Of a stretch of 64,000 nt of DNA, positions 53,104 through 60,480 are shown one piece after another. The stretch covers positions 1 through 64,000 of the forward strand of contig JAKEHU010000001.1 of NCBI GenBank assembly GCA_022614855.1, in the 5' to 3' direction. Under the pieces are notes generated by a model, which had not been told where the DNA came from, did not search any database, and saw only the letters and a program-made list of their open reading frames with translations. The stretch is from Chlamydiota bacterium. GTDB taxonomy: Bacteria; Chlamydiota; Chlamydiia; Chlamydiales; Rhabdochlamydiaceae. Position 1 is the stretch's first letter, and every line of letters begins with the position of its first letter. A program made the translations under genes and the position numbers.

Positions 53104-53160
53104 TGGGGGAAGCAGGCAACAGACTTCACACTGAGAGAGGAAAGCCTGGACTTCACAGGA
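53104..53160 (+). pseudogene. RNase P RNA 5' fragment A
   Basis: The sequence GGGGGAAGCAGGCAAC followed by GAGAGAGGAAAGCCTGGACT and TCACAGG repeats the first part of the rnpB gene at 56842 (P1, P2, and P4 5' strand region). The small hairpin between (CTCTCA...TGAGAG in the true gene) is lost in this copy (ACTTCACACTGAGAG), so it is the most decayed of the three fragments. No 3' part follows; the next F-box/ankyrin gene ends ten bases later. An AT-rich TATAATG lies just upstream at about 53073, like a leftover promoter. Confidence 0.7.
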
Positions 53161-53169
53161 TATTCCTCC

Positions 53170-53985
53170 TCAAAATATTTTTCTTTTCTTTATTGTATCA
53201 TTCAATAACTCAACTATATCAATATGGCCATTTTCGCTGGCTAATCGAAGCGCAAGCTTGTTATCTGCTAAAGGATTGACTCTTTTATCATTTAATAACT
53301 CTTTTACCACTTCCAGATGACCATTTCTGCATGCCTGTTGAATTGCTTCGTTACTATTTGCTGAAGGATTAACTAGTGGATTTTTTAGCAGCTCTCGCAC
53401 CACTTCAATATGGCCATTTTTGCTTGCAGATCGAATAGAATGATTATATACCGCTGAAGAATTAACTAGTGGATGTTTTAACAATATTTTTACTACTTTA
53501 ATGTGCCCATTTGCACATGCAAATCGAAGTGCTTTGTCATTCTCATCATAAGGTATTACTTTTTCATTTTTTAATAACTCTTCCACTACTTGATCATGGC
53601 CATTTTCACTTGCTTTTATAATTGCATAATTATTATTTACTGAGGGATTGACTCTTTTATCTTCTAATAACTTTTTTACTACTTCAAGATAGCCATTTTC
53701 ACTTGCTATCTGAATTGCTTTATTATTATTTGCACGAGGATCTACTAGTAGATTATTTGAAAGCAAATTGATTGCAAGAGCTTGATAATTTGATTCTATT
53801 GATTTGATAAACCATAAGCAGGGTTTATTCGGATTGAGATGTTTAATCGCCAACGAATTAAACCGTCTACAAACCTCCCGTATTTTACGATCTTTTACAG
53901 TTAGATAAGAAAATACATTTCCTATAACCTTATCTGAAAGTTTTATAAATAAATCATCATTATTTACATTAACAAATAGCGTCAT
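53170..53985 (-). CDS. F-box and ankyrin repeat protein (copy 2)
   Basis: A 271-residue protein with an N-terminal F-box (about 10-48: FIKLSDKVIGNVFSYLTVKD ... VCRRFNSLA) and seven or so ankyrin repeats of 31 residues (AIQIASENGYLEVVKKLLED, KRVNPSVNNNYAIIKASENG). The basic C-terminus reads KKRKIF. It is probably an effector that links a host protein to the SCF ubiquitin ligase, like the other copies. Position between rnpB fragments A and B shows it is part of the duplicated array. Confidence 0.82.
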   Translation of the reverse strand: MTLFVNVNNDDLFIKLSDKVIGNVFSYLTVKDRKIREVCRRFNSLAIKHLNPNKPCLWFIKSIESNYQALAINLLSNNLLVDPRANNNKAIQIASENGYLEVVKKLLEDKRVNPSVNNNYAIIKASENGHDQVVEELLKNEKVIPYDENDKALRFACANGHIKVVKILLKHPLVNSSAVYNHSIRSASKNGHIEVVRELLKNPLVNPSANSNEAIQQACRNGHLEVVKELLNDKRVNPLADNKLALRLASENGHIDIVELLNDTIKKRKIF

Positions 53986-54111
53986 AATTTTTCTTTAAAA
54001 TATAATGATAGTTTCTTTAACTGTAAAGCCTCATCAAATAAACTAAAATAATGGCATAAATTTATTATTTAATCACTTGTTATTATAGGTCACGAGTGTT
54101 ATCTTCAGTTT

Positions 54112-54228
54112 CCCAGGGGAAAGCAGGCAACCGCTCTCATATGAGAGAGGAAAGTCTGGACTTCACAGAAGAGGATACCAGCGAAAGGCTGGAAGCTGAA
54201 TTTAAAGGCTAAAAGCTAAAGGCTAAAA
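54112..54228 (+). pseudogene. RNase P RNA 5' fragment B
   Basis: This copy runs from CCAGGGGAAAGCAGGCAACC through CGCTCTCATATGAGAGAGGA (intact hairpin) and AAGTCTGGACTTCACAG to CCAGCGAAAGGCTGG (P8), and on into the AAAGGCTAAAAGCTAAAGGC repeat. It then jumps straight to sequence that lies, in the full locus, about 330 bases further on, just before the S23 gene. This is what deletion between the two AAAGCTAAAGGCTAAAAA direct repeats would give. Confidence 0.85.
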
Positions 54229-54236
54229 AGAAGAAG

Positions 54237-54390
54237 ATGCAAGAGCTATCGAAACGAACGCAGGATTTTGCATTAAGGATAGTTAAGTTGTTTTCTGCTT
54301 TACCAAAGACTACCGAAGCACAGGTGATCGGTAAGCAGATGCTTCGAAGTGGTACATCGTTGGTGCGCATTACTTATAAAAGTCGGCTAA
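54237..54390 (+). pseudogene. Truncated copy of the S23-type four-helix-bundle gene
   Basis: The first 41 codons (MQELSKRTQDFALRIVKLFS, ALPKT) match the intact gene at 57295 nearly residue for residue. After RSGTS there is a frameshift, and similarity ends around 54390, where the next F-box gene begins antisense (54411). It belongs to duplicated unit B. It is not expected to give a functional product. Confidence 0.85.
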
Positions 54391-54410
54391 AAAAGTATAG
54401 CTTTAAAATT

Positions 54411-55553
54411 TTACTTCTTGGCTCTTTTAGTTGCACGCTTAAGAGCTGAAGGATCAACTCTTGGATCTTTTAATAGTTCTTCCTCTATTTTTTTACGCCG
54501 ATTTGTTTTTGCTGCTTTTAGAGCCGCTTGACCATTGGCTGAAGGATCTACCCTTGAATCTTTAAGTAACTCTTTTACCACTTCAAGATAATTATTTTTA
54601 ATTGCGCATTGAAGAGCCTCTTGGTTATTGGCTGAAGGATCTACCCTTGAATCTTTAAGTAATTCCTTTACCACTTCAAGATGACCATTTGCGCTTGCAA
54701 ATAGAATTGCACCATTTGTCTTAACATAGTCATCTGAAGGATCAACCCTAGAATCTTTTAGCAATTCTTTCACTATTTCAAGATGACCATATTTACTTGC
54801 CACTTCAATTGCAATGTTGTGATTCATGGAAGGATCGATTCCAGATTCGACTTCTGGATTGTTTAGATCGATTCCAGAATTTATCAGCTCCTTCACTATT
54901 GCAATATAACCTTTCTCACACGCCCAAATCAAGATCTCAAGTTTGTTGATTTTTGGATGTTTTAACAATTCTCTCATCATTTCAATACACCCATGTTCAC
55001 TTGCCCATTGAATTTCACCCTTAGTAGGGTTGACTCTTGGATCTTTTAACAGCTCTTTCACTACTTCAAGATGGTCGGCTCCAATTGCAGAATCTAGTGG
55101 CACACTCCACAGTCGTGATTCTGAAGGATTAACTCTTGTGTCTTTTAGCAACTTTTTTACTACTTCAAGATGACCATTGAAAGCAGCCTCATGAATTGCC
55201 ACATTTTCATCTACTGAGGGATCTATTTTAAGATCCCCAAGAAGCTTTTCCATTGCAATAAGATTACCTCTTCTAGCTACCAATTGAATTATTTGAATTT
55301 CAAACTTCTTCTTTGTTTGAAGATTAATATTGATATTCGAAATCAAATTAATTGCAAAATTTTCATCTTTGTATTTTATGGCTTTGTCTAACCAATTTGT
55401 TATGACTTTGCTATCCAATGTGAAATATTTCAATGCCAATTCATTCCATAATTTACAAACCAGTCTTATGCTACGATCCTCTTTCTTTAGATAAGAAAAT
55501 ATGAAAGGACCAAGAATTTCTTTAGGAATAGCAGGTATTTGATTTGTTGACAT
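54411..55553 (-). CDS. F-box and ankyrin repeat protein (copy 3, largest)
   Basis: A 380-residue protein with an N-terminal F-box (about 6-45: IPKEILGPFIFSYLKKEDRS, ...VCKLWNELA) and about nine ankyrin repeats. Several are near-identical (GHLEVVKELLKDSRVDPSAN), showing recent internal amplification. The C-terminus is basic (RATKRAKK). It differs from copies 1, 2 and 4 in the linker (AIKYKDENFAINLISNININ). Likely an SCF-targeting effector. The stop lies next to the S23 pseudogene on the other strand. Confidence 0.82.
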   Translation of the reverse strand: MSTNQIPAIPKEILGPFIFSYLKKEDRSIRLVCKLWNELALKYFTLDSKVITNWLDKAIKYKDENFAINLISNININLQTKKKFEIQIIQLVARRGNLIAMEKLLGDLKIDPSVDENVAIHEAAFNGHLEVVKKLLKDTRVNPSESRLWSVPLDSAIGADHLEVVKELLKDPRVNPTKGEIQWASEHGCIEMMRELLKHPKINKLEILIWACEKGYIAIVKELINSGIDLNNPEVESGIDPSMNHNIAIEVASKYGHLEIVKELLKDSRVDPSDDYVKTNGAILFASANGHLEVVKELLKDSRVDPSANNQEALQCAIKNNYLEVVKELLKDSRVDPSANGQAALKAAKTNRRKKIEEELLKDPRVDPSALKRATKRAKK

Positions 55554-55707
55554 TGTTATTTATGAATTAACTTATTTAGTTAAAAAATGGTTTATCACTG
55601 CAATAATTTTATCAAAAATACGAGTATTAATCTACTAAAAATCTTGAAATTATCTTTAAAAAAATTTATTATATCCTTATTAATCAGAGTGAATTATCCT
55701 TTATTTC

Positions 55708-55800
55708 TTGGGGAAAGCAGGCAACCGCTCTCGTATGAGAGAGGAAAGTCTGGACTTCACAGAAGAGGATACCAGTGAAAGACTGAGGACTAAGTTGAAA
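55708..55800 (+). pseudogene. RNase P RNA 5' fragment C
   Basis: CTTGGGGAAAGCAGGCAACC, CGCTCTCGTATGAGAGAGGA and AAGTCTGGACTTCACAG repeat the 5' domain of rnpB including P1, the hairpin (with compensating G/T change in the loop) and P4 5' strand; P8 (ACCAGTGAAAGACTGA) is weakened. The similarity ends at about 55800, just before the stop of the fourth F-box/ankyrin gene at 55814. The upstream GTGAATTATCC is shared with the true rnpB promoter region. Confidence 0.85.
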
Positions 55801-55813
55801 AGTTAAAGGCGCT

Positions 55814-56671
55814 TTACTTCTTAGATTTTTTTGCCGGCCGAAGAACCGTATCATTATCTGCTGCAGGATCGACTCTTGGATCTTTTAACAGCTCTATCCT
55901 TACTGCAAGATGTCCATTTGCATTCCGAATTGCATAGTTATCGTTTGCCGAAGGATCTACTCTTGTATCTTTTAGTAACTCTTTCACTATTTCAATTCGA
56001 CCATATTGGCTTGCCAATTGAATCGCTTCATTATTGTTTGCTGCAGGATTGAATCTTTGATTTTTTAGTAACTCTTTCACTACTTCAATATGATTATTTA
56101 TGGTTGCCCATCGAATCAGATAGTTCCCATCTATTGAAGGATCGACTACTGGATATTTTAATAGTTCTATTACTGTTGCAATATTGCTATTTGCACTTGC
56201 AACCCTAATTGCATAGTTATTGTTTGCTGAAGGGTCTACTCTTGGATCTTTTAGCAGCTCTTTCACCACTTCAATATGACCATATTGGCTTGCCAATTGA
56301 ATCGCTTCATTATTGTTTACTGCAGGATTGAATCTTTGATTTTTTAGCAACTCTTTCACTACTTCAATATGATTATTTATGGTTGCCCATCGAATCACCT
56401 CATTATCATTTGCTGAAAGATCTATCTTTTTATTAGAGTTAATTAATTTGAGAGCAAGATTGATATACCCAGATTTTATAGTTGCTTCTAACCATGTTTT
56501 CACTTCCTTCTTTTCACAATTCGGATTAAGAAATGGGATTGCTAAATCATCCCATAATTTACAAACCTGTCGTATTGTGCAATTTTCTGCTTTTAGAAAA
56601 GAGAACATATGGGCGATTAGTTCATTTGGTATAGTAGAAAATAAATCATCATTATTAGTTATTATCGTCAT
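55814..56671 (-). CDS. F-box and ankyrin repeat protein (copy 4)
   Basis: A 285-residue protein with an N-terminal F-box (about 9-47: FSTIPNELIAHMFSFLKAEN, ...VCKLWDDLA) and six to seven ankyrin repeats of 31 residues. Two blocks of three repeats are nearly identical (WATINNHIEVVKELLKNQRF) at a spacing of 93 residues (279 bases), an internal duplication. The tail is basic (RPAKKSKK). The gene is directly beside the intact rnpB and is likely the parent or nearest relative of the array units. Confidence 0.84.
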   Translation of the reverse strand: MTIITNNDDLFSTIPNELIAHMFSFLKAENCTIRQVCKLWDDLAIPFLNPNCEKKEVKTWLEATIKSGYINLALKLINSNKKIDLSANDNEVIRWATINNHIEVVKELLKNQRFNPAVNNNEAIQLASQYGHIEVVKELLKDPRVDPSANNNYAIRVASANSNIATVIELLKYPVVDPSIDGNYLIRWATINNHIEVVKELLKNQRFNPAANNNEAIQLASQYGRIEIVKELLKDTRVDPSANDNYAIRNANGHLAVRIELLKDPRVDPAADNDTVLRPAKKSKK

Positions 56672-56841
56672 AGAAATTATTCATTAATTTACTTATTAAA
56701 GAAATTATTATATCAAAAATGAAAAATAGTTACAAATTAATTTAAATAGAAGATAAATGTTATAAGTATTTAATCTTTAATGATTTGTAACTTTTTTTTT
56801 TATTCTATTCATAAAAAGCATAGTGAATTATGCTTGATCCC

Positions 56842-57248
56842 CTGGGGAAAGCAGGCAACCGCTCTCACCTTGAGAGAGGAAAGTCTGGACTTCACAGGAG
56901 AGGATACCAGCGAAAGGCTGGGAGCTGAATTTAAAGGCTAAAAGCTAAAGGCTAAAGGCTAAAAAGGCCGAAGCCAAGCTGAAGGCTGGAATTTAAGGCT
57001 ACGGAAAGTATAACAGAAAATACCCCGCTATAAAGTTTTTTATAGACAGGATGAAAATGTTGGCTTTAGGAGTCAACCATTTTGCAGAAATGCAAGATGT
57101 TATAAACCCTATCTGAAGCAAGATAGTGCATCTTTTTGCGATCTCCGCGCTTACGGTGCACGCTTAAATTCGCTTGCGGGCTTTGGCGACAAAGCTCCTA
57201 GAGGAATGGTTGCTCAAGACAAAATCCGGCTTACAGCTTTCCCCACCT
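56842..57248 (+). ncRNA. rnpB: RNase P RNA
   Basis: A bacterial type A RNase P RNA, the catalytic subunit that cuts the 5' leader from tRNA precursors. P1 is formed by TGGGGAAAGC (56843-56852) and GCTTTCCCCA (57236-57245), a perfect match. The P4 strands are GAGGAAAGTCTGGACTTC and AGACAAAATCCGGCTTAC. The P8 hairpin is CCAGCGAAAGGCTGG, and the conserved TATAACAGAAAATACCCCGC (E. coli counterpart GCAACAGAGAGCAAACCGC) is present. An unusual insertion of AAAGGCTAAA repeats (about 56931-57000) lies in the P9 region. Three 5' fragments of this gene occur upstream at 53104, 54112 and 55708. Confidence 0.93.
56931..57000. repeat. AAAGGCTAAA-type repeat insertion inside rnpB
   Basis: Between P8 and the conserved TATAACAGAAA segment, rnpB carries TTAAAGGCTAAAAGCTAAAG, GCTAAAGGCTAAAAAGGC and a further copy. 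The same words flank the S23 gene at 57252-57284 and 57647-57677. The position corresponds to helix P9, which tolerates length change in other bacteria. Insertion of a repeat into this loop is the simplest reading. Confidence 0.7.
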
Positions 57249-57251
57249 TTT

Positions 57252-57284
57252 TAAAGGCTACAGTATAAAAGCTAAAGGCTAAAA
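57252..57284. repeat. Left inverted repeat of the S23 element
   Basis: TAAAGGCTACAGTATAAAAG, then CTAAAGGCTAAAA, is the approximate reverse complement of TTTAGCCTTTATACTTTAGC, then CTTTAGCC at 57647-57677. The pair brackets the four-helix-bundle gene like the ends of a small mobile element. The same motif also occurs within rnpB. Confidence 0.6.
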
Positions 57285-57294
57285 AAGAAGAGAG

Positions 57295-57645
57295 ATGCAA
57301 GAACTATCAAAGCGAACGCAGGATTTTGCATTAAGAATAGTTAAGCTGTTTTCTGCTTTGCCGAAGACTATAGAAGCTCAAGTGATTGGTAAACAGCTTT
57401 TGCGCAGTGGAACGTCTGTTGAAGCACATTATCGTGAGGGAATGAGGGCAAGATCTAAAAATGAGTTTGTCACGAAAATTGATGTCGGTTTACAGGAACT
57501 TGAAGAGACGGGTTATTGGCTAGAGCTATTGGTCTTGTCAGAAATTGTATCAGAAAAACAGCTCAAGGAGTTGTTGCAGGAAGTGAAAGAAATTAAAGCT
57601 ATTTTAATTACAGTTTCAAAAAAGACAAAAAAGCAAATCCTCTAA
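57295..57645 (+). CDS. S23-type four-helix-bundle protein
   Basis: A 116-residue protein of the 23S rRNA-intervening-sequence (S23) family. These are small four-helix bundles, also related to the Avd accessory protein of diversity-generating retroelements. Family landmarks are RTQDFALRIVKLFSALPKTI, the RSGTSVEAHYREGMRARSKN segment, KIDVGLQELEETGYWLELLV and a final helix. The molecular function is not established. It is flanked by inverted repeats (57252-57284 and 57647-57677), one of which contains the stop of xerC. The position next to rnpB, not within 23S rRNA, is uncommon. No reverse transcriptase is present. Confidence 0.85.
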   Translation: MQELSKRTQDFALRIVKLFSALPKTIEAQVIGKQLLRSGTSVEAHYREGMRARSKNEFVTKIDVGLQELEETGYWLELLVLSEIVSEKQLKELLQEVKEIKAILITVSKKTKKQIL

Positions 57646-57646
57646 T

Positions 57647-57677
57647 TTTAGCCTTTATACTTTAGCCTTTAGCCTTT
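57647..57677. repeat. Right inverted repeat of the S23 element, overlapping xerC end
   Basis: TTTAGCCTTTATACTTTAGC with CTTTAGCC forms the right end of the S23 element. The stop codon of the minus-strand xerC (57669-57671) lies inside it, so the repeat supplies the final codons of XerC. Confidence 0.6.
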
Positions 57678-58592
57678 CTCCTTTGCTCTGGGGTGTGTTT
57701 TGTCATATACCTCCTTTTTCAACCTTGTTGAAACGTGAGTGTAGACGGTTGTAGTGGAAAGAGAATTATGGCCTAAAATTGTCTGAATCGTCTTGAGATC
57801 CATTCCTTTTTCCAGCCAATGGGTAGCAATGGTATGGCGAATCGTATGCGGAGTAATGGTTGCTGCAAGGCCGCTTTGCAGCAAGTATTTTTGAAATAAT
57901 CGATCGATGGAGCGAAGGGAAATTCTCGTACCCCATTTATTTAAAAAAATTGCACTTTCATCTTTTTGCGGCAGGTGTTTTTCTCCTTTTAACTCTCTTT
58001 CTTGGTGACTCAAATAATCTAAAAGCCATTTCGTGGCATTTTTTGTGATGGGAATATTGCGCTGTTTTTTTCCCTTTCCATAAATGCGAATAAGTCCATT
58101 TTGCAAATCGAGATCCTTGCGATTTAATCCGACGATTTCACTGATGCGAAGTCCGGAGCTGTAGAGAAGTTCCATCAAACATCGATCGCGCAGTCCAAGG
58201 TAGGTTTTCACATCAGGTTGCCCAAAAAACTGCTCCACTTGAAAATACGTTAAGGGTGAGGGCAATCGTTTTGCCAGTTTGGGTGTTTCAATTTCGTCGA
58301 GGGGATTTTTTTCAATTTTTTTTTCCTTGGCTAGATACTTAAAAAAAGAGCGCAAACAGGCAAGTCTTCGCAAAATGGTTCTTTTTGCTACTTCTTTCTC
58401 TGAGAGTCTGGCTAAATAAAGTCGGATCTTTTTTTTATCAATCTGTTGAATATCTTGGGAAAATCCTTCTCTTTCAAGGAAAGAGAAAAAATCTGACAAA
58501 TCTATTTTGTAATTGCGCAGGGTATGGATAGAGAAATTTTTGACCAGTTCCAGATGTGAAATAAAGCGAGAAATAAATTCTTTTATAGCCAT
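57669..58592 (-). CDS. xerC: Tyrosine recombinase XerC
   Basis: A 307-residue site-specific recombinase that resolves chromosome dimers at dif with XerD. Catalytic residues are visible: Arg149 (SGLRISEI), Lys173, His249 and Arg252 (HTIRHT), His275 (LGHNSLSTT) and nucleophile Tyr284 (TVYTHV). The N-terminal SAM-like core-binding domain is at 1-95. Chlamydia has xerC (CT347) beside an ABC ATPase gene (CT348), as here, where they are divergent with a 24-base gap. The extreme C-terminus (KEKG) runs into the S23 repeat. Confidence 0.93.
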   Translation of the reverse strand: MAIKEFISRFISHLELVKNFSIHTLRNYKIDLSDFFSFLEREGFSQDIQQIDKKKIRLYLARLSEKEVAKRTILRRLACLRSFFKYLAKEKKIEKNPLDEIETPKLAKRLPSPLTYFQVEQFFGQPDVKTYLGLRDRCLMELLYSSGLRISEIVGLNRKDLDLQNGLIRIYGKGKKQRNIPITKNATKWLLDYLSHQERELKGEKHLPQKDESAIFLNKWGTRISLRSIDRLFQKYLLQSGLAATITPHTIRHTIATHWLEKGMDLKTIQTILGHNSLSTTTVYTHVSTRLKKEVYDKTHPRAKEKG

Positions 58593-58616
58593 ATTTTTGA
58601 TATAGTAGTTATCACT

Positions 58617-60215
58617 ATGATTACCTTAAATGAGATTTCAAAAAAAGCTGGCAGTAGGGTTCTCTTTGATGATGTGACTGTTACTTTCAATAATGATTGC
58701 CGCTATGGTCTTACCGGTCCAAATGGGGCTGGAAAATCCACTCTTCTTAAGATCATCATGGAAATCGAAGAGCCAACATCTGGCTACGTTTCCAAGCCAG
58801 AAAAAATTGGCTTTTTAAAACAAAATATTGAAGACTTTAAAAATTTTTCTTTGATTGATACAGTCATTATGGGAAACTCACCTCTTTGGAAGGCACTGGA
58901 AGAAAGAGAAAAACTCTATGCAGCAGAGATGTCAGATGAGGTTGGGATCCGCTTAGGAGAACTAGAAGAAACCATTTCTGAAGAAAATGGGTATGCAGCT
59001 GAGTCCGAAGCAGAGGTTCTGCTTTTGGGTATGGGGATTCCATCCAATTTGCACAAGCTAACCATGGAATCCATTCCCATTGATCGTCAATTTAGGGTGC
59101 TTTTATGCCAAGCTCTTTTTGGTGAGCCCAAAGCACTCATCCTTGACGAACCGACAAACCATTTAGATCTCGAATCGATAAGCTGGCTAGAAAATTTTCT
59201 CACCAACTACCATGGAACATTAATTGTAGTCAGCCACGATAGACATTTTCTCAATGCAATTGCCACTCACATTGCCGATATCGATTATGAAACCATCATC
59301 CTCTATCCCGGAAACTATGATGAGATGGTCGTTGCAAAAACGTCAGTTAGACAAAGAACGGAAGAGGAAAATAAGAATCGGGAGAAAAAGATTTCGCAGC
59401 TGCGCGAGTTTGTTGCAAAATTTAGCGCGGGAACAAGAGCTAGCCAGGTCCAATCTCGTTTAAAAGAGATCGATCGACTTCAACCAACTGAACTCAAAAA
59501 ATCCAATATTCAAAGACCCTACATTCGATTTTATCCTCCTGAAAAACCTTCGGGACAGCTCGTATTTAAAATAGAAGATATTTCTAAAAGCTATGACGGA
59601 ACTGGTGTGATCAGCCATTTTTCTTCGGATATTATTCGGGGGGATAAAATAGGGGTGATTGGAAACAATGGAAGAGGAAAAACTACCCTGCTGAAAATGA
59701 TGGCGGGAATCCTTCCTCAAGATCGGGGAAAAATCGAGATTGGCCATCAGGTAGAAATTGGATATTTTCCGCAAAATCATACAGATACCCTCAATAAAAA
59801 TAGCGAAATGACCATTTTCGATTGGTTAAAAAATAGAAGGGAAAATGTCTATGATCAAGACATTCGCAGCATCCTTGGAAAAATGCTTTTTTCCGGAGAT
59901 GATGCGTTCAAGCAACTCAAACACCTTTCGGGAGGAGAAGCCGCGAGACTTATCTTGGGAGGGCTCATGCTTTGCAATACAAATGTTCTCATTTTAGACG
60001 AACCGAATAACCACTTAGATTTAGAAGCAGTTTCCGCTTTGGGATGGGCACTGCAAGATTATAAGGGAACAATCATTTTTGCAAGCCATGACCGAGATTT
60101 AATCAACCGTGGAATAAATCGAATTTTTGCCTTTGAAGAAGATGGGATCCACCCGTTTCAAGGAACATTGGACGAATATCTTGCGTGGAAAAAGACAGCA
60201 ATCAGACCTTCTTGA
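58617..60215 (+). CDS. ABC-F family ATPase (CT348-like)
   Basis: A 532-residue protein with two ABC domains and no membrane part, i.e. an ABC-F translation factor type. Domain 1 Walker A is GPNGAGKST (about 35-43); Walker B is ALILDEPTNHLDLES. Domain 2 Walker A is GNNGRGKTT, signature HLSGGEAARL and Walker B VLILDEPNNHLDLEA. The signature of domain 1 (ESIPIDRQFRVLLCQALF) is degenerate, lacking LSGG. ABC-F proteins act on the ribosome E site (EttA, Uup, YbiT classes); which subtype this is cannot be decided. The divergent start is close to xerC. Confidence 0.88.
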   Translation: MITLNEISKKAGSRVLFDDVTVTFNNDCRYGLTGPNGAGKSTLLKIIMEIEEPTSGYVSKPEKIGFLKQNIEDFKNFSLIDTVIMGNSPLWKALEEREKLYAAEMSDEVGIRLGELEETISEENGYAAESEAEVLLLGMGIPSNLHKLTMESIPIDRQFRVLLCQALFGEPKALILDEPTNHLDLESISWLENFLTNYHGTLIVVSHDRHFLNAIATHIADIDYETIILYPGNYDEMVVAKTSVRQRTEEENKNREKKISQLREFVAKFSAGTRASQVQSRLKEIDRLQPTELKKSNIQRPYIRFYPPEKPSGQLVFKIEDISKSYDGTGVISHFSSDIIRGDKIGVIGNNGRGKTTLLKMMAGILPQDRGKIEIGHQVEIGYFPQNHTDTLNKNSEMTIFDWLKNRRENVYDQDIRSILGKMLFSGDDAFKQLKHLSGGEAARLILGGLMLCNTNVLILDEPNNHLDLEAVSALGWALQDYKGTIIFASHDRDLINRGINRIFAFEEDGIHPFQGTLDEYLAWKKTAIRPS

Positions 60216-60239
60216 CAAGTTAATTTTTTATACATATAG

Positions 60240-60479
60240 ATGGGGTTAATGATTGAACCAGTTGGCGATAAAGGCCCTTTTTTCCCTTCCCTAGAACAAC
60301 TAGATATAAAACAGTTGTCGAATCAATTGACATCGCATACAAAAAAATTTATCGATTTAGTTCAGCAGCTACTGTTACAACCGCAACTTGTCGATCATAA
60401 AGATTTTCTCCAGGGACTTGCGCAGACAATCCAAGATCTAAACCCCCTATCCCTTCAAGCAAAAAATTTAAAAAGTTGA
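60240..60479 (+). CDS. Small hypothetical protein (79 aa), first of a pair
   Basis: A 79-residue soluble helical protein starting at the ATG at 60240 (MGLMIEPVGDKG); an ATG at 60249 is an alternative. There is a Gln/Leu-rich helix (SLEQLDIKQLSNQLTSHTKK, KFIDLVQQLLLQ). No signal peptide or known domain. It ends one base before the next gene starts, so the two are translationally coupled, and follows the ABC-F gene by 24 bases. The family is unknown. Confidence 0.6.
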   Translation: MGLMIEPVGDKGPFFPSLEQLDIKQLSNQLTSHTKKFIDLVQQLLLQPQLVDHKDFLQGLAQTIQDLNPLSLQAKNLKS

Positions 60480-60480
60480 T

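Noticed and set aside
52388-56671. Possible CRISPR-like array from regularly spaced repeats
   Set aside because: The 93-base periodicity is coding DNA of ankyrin repeats in a single reading frame with no unique spacers and no cas genes.
57295-57645. Diversity-generating retroelement (Avd-like four-helix protein)
   Set aside because: The protein is S23/Avd-like, but no reverse transcriptase, template repeat or variable repeat is present in the window.
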